Shown here: in pieces, positions 60,438 through 64,000 of the stretch
How positions within the stretch are numbered: position 1 is the first letter of the stretch
Layout of the letters: each line of letters starts with the position of its first letter
Source: Lycocorax pyrrhopterus obiensis
Taxonomy: Eukaryota; Chordata; Aves; Passeriformes; Paradisaeidae
DNA: 64,000 nucleotides
Direction of reading: 5' to 3'
Assembly (NCBI GenBank): GCA_014706295.1
Contig: JACSVZ010000014.1
Span: forward strand, 72,887,697-72,951,696
The notes under the pieces: generated by a model
The model's input: only the letters and a program-made list of their open reading frames with translations
Database searches by the model: none
Told to the model about the DNA's origin: nothing
Program-made: the position numbers and the translations under genes

Positions 60438-63400
60438 AAATTTTAGCAAATTTTTAGAAAATGCGAATTAGACCAGGTAGAATATACAGATCAATATAAA
60501 CTGCAAAAGATATAGAAAAAGGCTTCAGCAGAAGAGGTTTCTGTGGAAGGGGAGCAATTAATCCCACTGCCACTCAATAAGCCTGGGGCAAGACATGGAC
60601 ATTTGGGGAAGAGAAGTCACAAAAGATGTCCGAAAGCAGGGCAGGCGCTGATGAAACACTGTTTATGATTAGGGTGACAAGAACTAGATTTCTTCCTTTT
60701 TCTGTGGAAAAAGTTGCATTCTAAAGTGTATTTTGTTCTGAAGTAGAACAAGAGTTTGGGGGGGGAATAGTGATAACAAAAGTTAAAAAATACCTTTTTA
60801 TAATAGAATTATTATCTGCTTAGAATAATCTGAAAAAATCTGAGCAGCTGAAGAGACAGGCAAAGCCAGAGACCTGGCAGTCTTGGGTGGAGAATGGATA
60901 AGCATGGGGAAGTCTCACAGGGTCAATGTTTCATGGGGGAAAGGGAATTTTAGTGGAAAAGCCACTTATGTTTCGGTGAGGCAGCAGTCAGGAAAAATAA
61001 TCCCACTGAAATTAAACCTGAGTTTCACTTTGATTAACCAAGGCCAAGTGCCTCAATGAGGAATGCGGTGAGGAACAAGGTCCAAGTCCTAAGCAGAAGG
61101 GGAGGAGCAGCAGGAAGGCACATCTGTGCTCTATCTTGGTGCGTAATGAAGCCTAAAAAGACTTCCAGAAATATAAATTTATGAGGAGCTCTCAGACACC
61201 TTCTACACATTTGAGAGTAATTTTTCATAAATGTTGTTGCCCAGAGTCTGGGGACTGCAGGAAAATTGAAGTCAGACTTTTTGCCCCAGCTCCAAAATCC
61301 AGACCTGTGCTTGGGAAGGAAAACAGCAGGAACAAAAGTGACAGCTAAAATGCCAGGTGTACTTGGGACAGCAAATCCATACAGGAGCACAAACAAAGCT
61401 GCTCTGATTTATGCTGCTGACGCTCTCCCATATGGGCTGCTGACATAAAAGACTTCCCACCTAAGAGTGCCTAACAGCCTCTTTCCTCCCTGCAGCACAG
61501 AGCTGGCAGGAAATTCCAGGTATCTACGGAGCTGAGCTCCTGAAATGAAAGCTGCCATTCAGAACGAGCCTGAGGAAGGCAGCAGCACTGACAGCATCTT
61601 GAGCCATACCTGCATCGTAAAAGCTTTCAGTTTTACCATGGTGGGATTTTGGCACAGGACAACCAAAGTTCACCCCTGAGTTGCTGACATATTAAATCTA
61701 AACATACCAATATTTGTGGTGTGAAACCACAGTTTTTATTCCAATTTCAATTCTGTTGGGTCTAGCAGAGGCATTTCTGGTGCAGGGAAATAAGGTAGGA
61801 TTTGGATCACACTGTACTTGAAGAAAATTCCGTCATACTTCATGCTTTTTTCTTTCCTTTTTTTTTTCAAGCCAGACTTCCCAAGATAAGAACATGTGTT
61901 GTAATGATTTATGGACATCCACACAGCAAAGAGTGGAAAGAAAACCCTTGTGTAAGAAACCTTCAGATAATCCCAAACCGTAGAATTTAAGATGGTTCTA
62001 TTGACATTATTTTCCTGGCCATTTTTATAGCAGTGGGTTGTTTTCCCAGTTATTTTCCTACAGCAAGTCCTATTCCAAACAATAAGCACAGAGAAGCATT
62101 TTGGAGTGAAAATCACTGCAGCAAGCTTCAGGACATGGAGCTTTAGGGTGAACCCACCACTGCACTGCTGACTGGGGAAAAGTCTGAGGAGATGTTTTCA
62201 GGCTCATGTGAGTAACAGTGAAAAATTGTGTGATGCCACCATTGGGACACATTACCAGAGGTTTATGTATCCAAAAATACTTCTTTTTTTTTTAAGCTTT
62301 CCCAAAGGCATGTAGGTTCATGCCAATGGTAATGTCAGATGACAAAGGTGTCAGTGTCAAATACCAACACTGAAAATCCATTTACAGTGTAGATGAACCT
62401 TTATTCACACACTCAACTTCACTATTCAGCTGTTCCTAACTAGAAGGAAAGCTATGTGTACATGCTTCTTTTTACTCTTGTCAAGTTCATCAGCCCCTTC
62501 AGCTTTAAAATGACAAAAGATGGCTTTTGTTCTTATTCCAGGCCCTTACTAAAATCGCAGCCTACCTCTACTTCCTCACTGACTCTGTCTTATTAAAGTG
62601 TTCGCCACGCTGCCTCAAGAATGAAGTGGCAGAAATGTACAGAGCAATGAATCAGATGTAAACAAAGGTATCTGCAGCCTGAAGGCTGCTTTATGATGTT
62701 CTTGGGCTGTCTATTATGAAGCATATTACCTGGTGAAAGAAACAGATGACCCCTCTATCTAAAAGACAATTTGGAAGCAGAGACAGGGAGTTTAATCATG
62801 ATTTCTGCAGGCTCTTAGTATGTGCACAGTGATCCTCTGAGTCAGTGGATAAACTGATTTTTAATATATTTTTAGATGGTATGAGGTGGAAAAAAATACT
62901 TCGGAGAATTTCATGTATAGAATATTTAAATTTTCTGGCCTAAATTACTACAGTCTACTGTCAAATGTTACTGGCATGACCTAAGACTGACATTCTTGGC
63001 TTTCTCAGTCATGTATTGAGCATTTATTAATTAAGGACAAGGTGTTAGTGGAAACGATTAGCTCCAAACTCCTTACTGAGTGTTTTCCAAGCAATAGATA
63101 ATTTTTTTAGCATTTTATCAGAGAAGGATGTCTCAGCAACATGCATTATTGTTGTGGCCATCGTGTCAACGGGACTGCTCTCATGAGAGGGGTTGAGAAG
63201 AGATCATGTCAGGCCTAAGCTAGAGTCTAATTGAAGTCCAGATCTAACCTTTTTCTAGGCAAGACCTAATGCATACTCTTAAGTCAAACTGTTAGGGGAA
63301 AAAAATTGATATTTTATGAAGATTTGCTCTCTTAACTCAGACACCCATGATGTCACACTAGCACAGGTAATTGCATGGCTTTCCTCATTTAAAAAACGTG

Positions 63401-64000
63401 ACTCTGCTTTAGGTTTTTTAAAAATACCTGAAATTAAATAGTACTGCACCACGATTTACCTTAGTGCTGCAAGCAGATTGAAACAGGACTCAAAACATGC
63501 CAGTATCTCAAACATAACATAATAGCAAACAAAAAAAACACTGTCTTTAAAGGGGAAACTCATATTCTCACATACAGGAAAAGTCCTAAAGGAGTTTTAG
63601 CTGGGATTTTTTTGTCTTGTTTTGGTTTTGAACTGTCAGAAGCTCTTTCACAGGACCTCTCATAAGAGGCTACTGATAAGAACCCTGTGGGCACGAGGGG
63701 AAGGGCACAGCAGGGCCACGGGTCAGGGATGGAGATGCACGAGCATCCGCAGGCACAAGTGATAAGATTGACAGGGTCAGCTCCCCTGGTGCTACAAGAG
63801 TCAGGCAGAAGATAAAATACAGTGATTTACCTTAGTTAAAATTACTGGTGCCTGCAGAAGAGCTCGGAAGGCCCAAGTGCATGAGCAGTGAAAGGTGTGG
63901 TGGGAGGCGTGACCTGAGCTGCTCACAGACCTCACCACAAAGTTCAAAGATAGAGGAGGTCAAGCCCCTCCAGAGCTTCCTTTGCCACAGGAAATACATC

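Larger units (their letters stand above)
58412..64000. other. Intergenic DNA right of the solo LTR
   Basis: Contains three CR1 fragments (59106-59225, 59728-59860, 60371-60437). The rest is unique sequence with no recognised gene. One weak candidate terminal exon on the plus strand at 62542-62661 is described in the findings. Confidence 0.7.

Noticed and set aside
61034..62116. Minus-strand ORFs of 120 and 126 codons as possible ATP6AP1L exons, expected from human gene order
   Set aside because: Neither contains anything like the conserved Ac45-family C-terminal sequence or a proper exon structure, so synteny alone is not enough.

Overview
The window looks like a stretch of bird nuclear genome, probably from a passerine or close relative. 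CR1 LINE 3' ends are scattered through it (sense-strand signature GGTCCCTTCCAACCC followed by ATTCTATG-type repeats). There is also one complete solo LTR of a type I associate with passerine endogenous retroviruses. The only protein genes I can name are the vertebrate head-to-head pair XRCC4 / TMEM167A. Their human counterparts lie at 5q14, and that block is Z-linked in birds, so chromosome Z is my best guess for the source. The low repeat load argues against W. There are no operons, RNA genes or CRISPR arrays that I can support.

Layout. (1) About 1-28648, minus strand: the 5' part of XRCC4. A noncoding first exon sits in the CpG island, with its splice donor at 28648/28647. The first coding exon is 15103-15252 (ATG at 15241) and the second coding exon is 12390-12577. 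The gene then runs off the left edge. Only residues 1-109, most of the N-terminal head domain, are encoded here. (2) About 28540-29300: a CpG-island bidirectional promoter. It has three CCAAT boxes, GC boxes and ETS-type sites packed into the 217 bp between the XRCC4 donor and the TMEM167A ATG. About 370 bp into TMEM167A intron 1 there is a striking array of three perfect CRE palindromes (TGACGTCA) spaced exactly 21 bp apart. (3) 28865-about 47660, plus strand: the complete TMEM167A (kish-A) gene. Four exons encode 72 residues, and exon 1 contributes only the ATG. (4) About 47660-64000: apparently non-coding intergenic DNA, downstream of TMEM167A, with most of the window's CR1 fragments and the 856-bp solo LTR (57551-58406) flanked by an intact 5-bp AATAT target-site duplication.

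The two genes do unrelated jobs: XRCC4 is a scaffold for DNA ligase IV in non-homologous end joining, and kish-A is a small secretory-pathway membrane protein. They share one promoter of under about 220 bp. The observations most worth checking are the 21-bp-phased triple CRE, an upstream ORF that overlaps the kish-A start codon and reads exon 2 in a second frame, and an in-frame, splice-competent pseudoexon in an XRCC4 intron.
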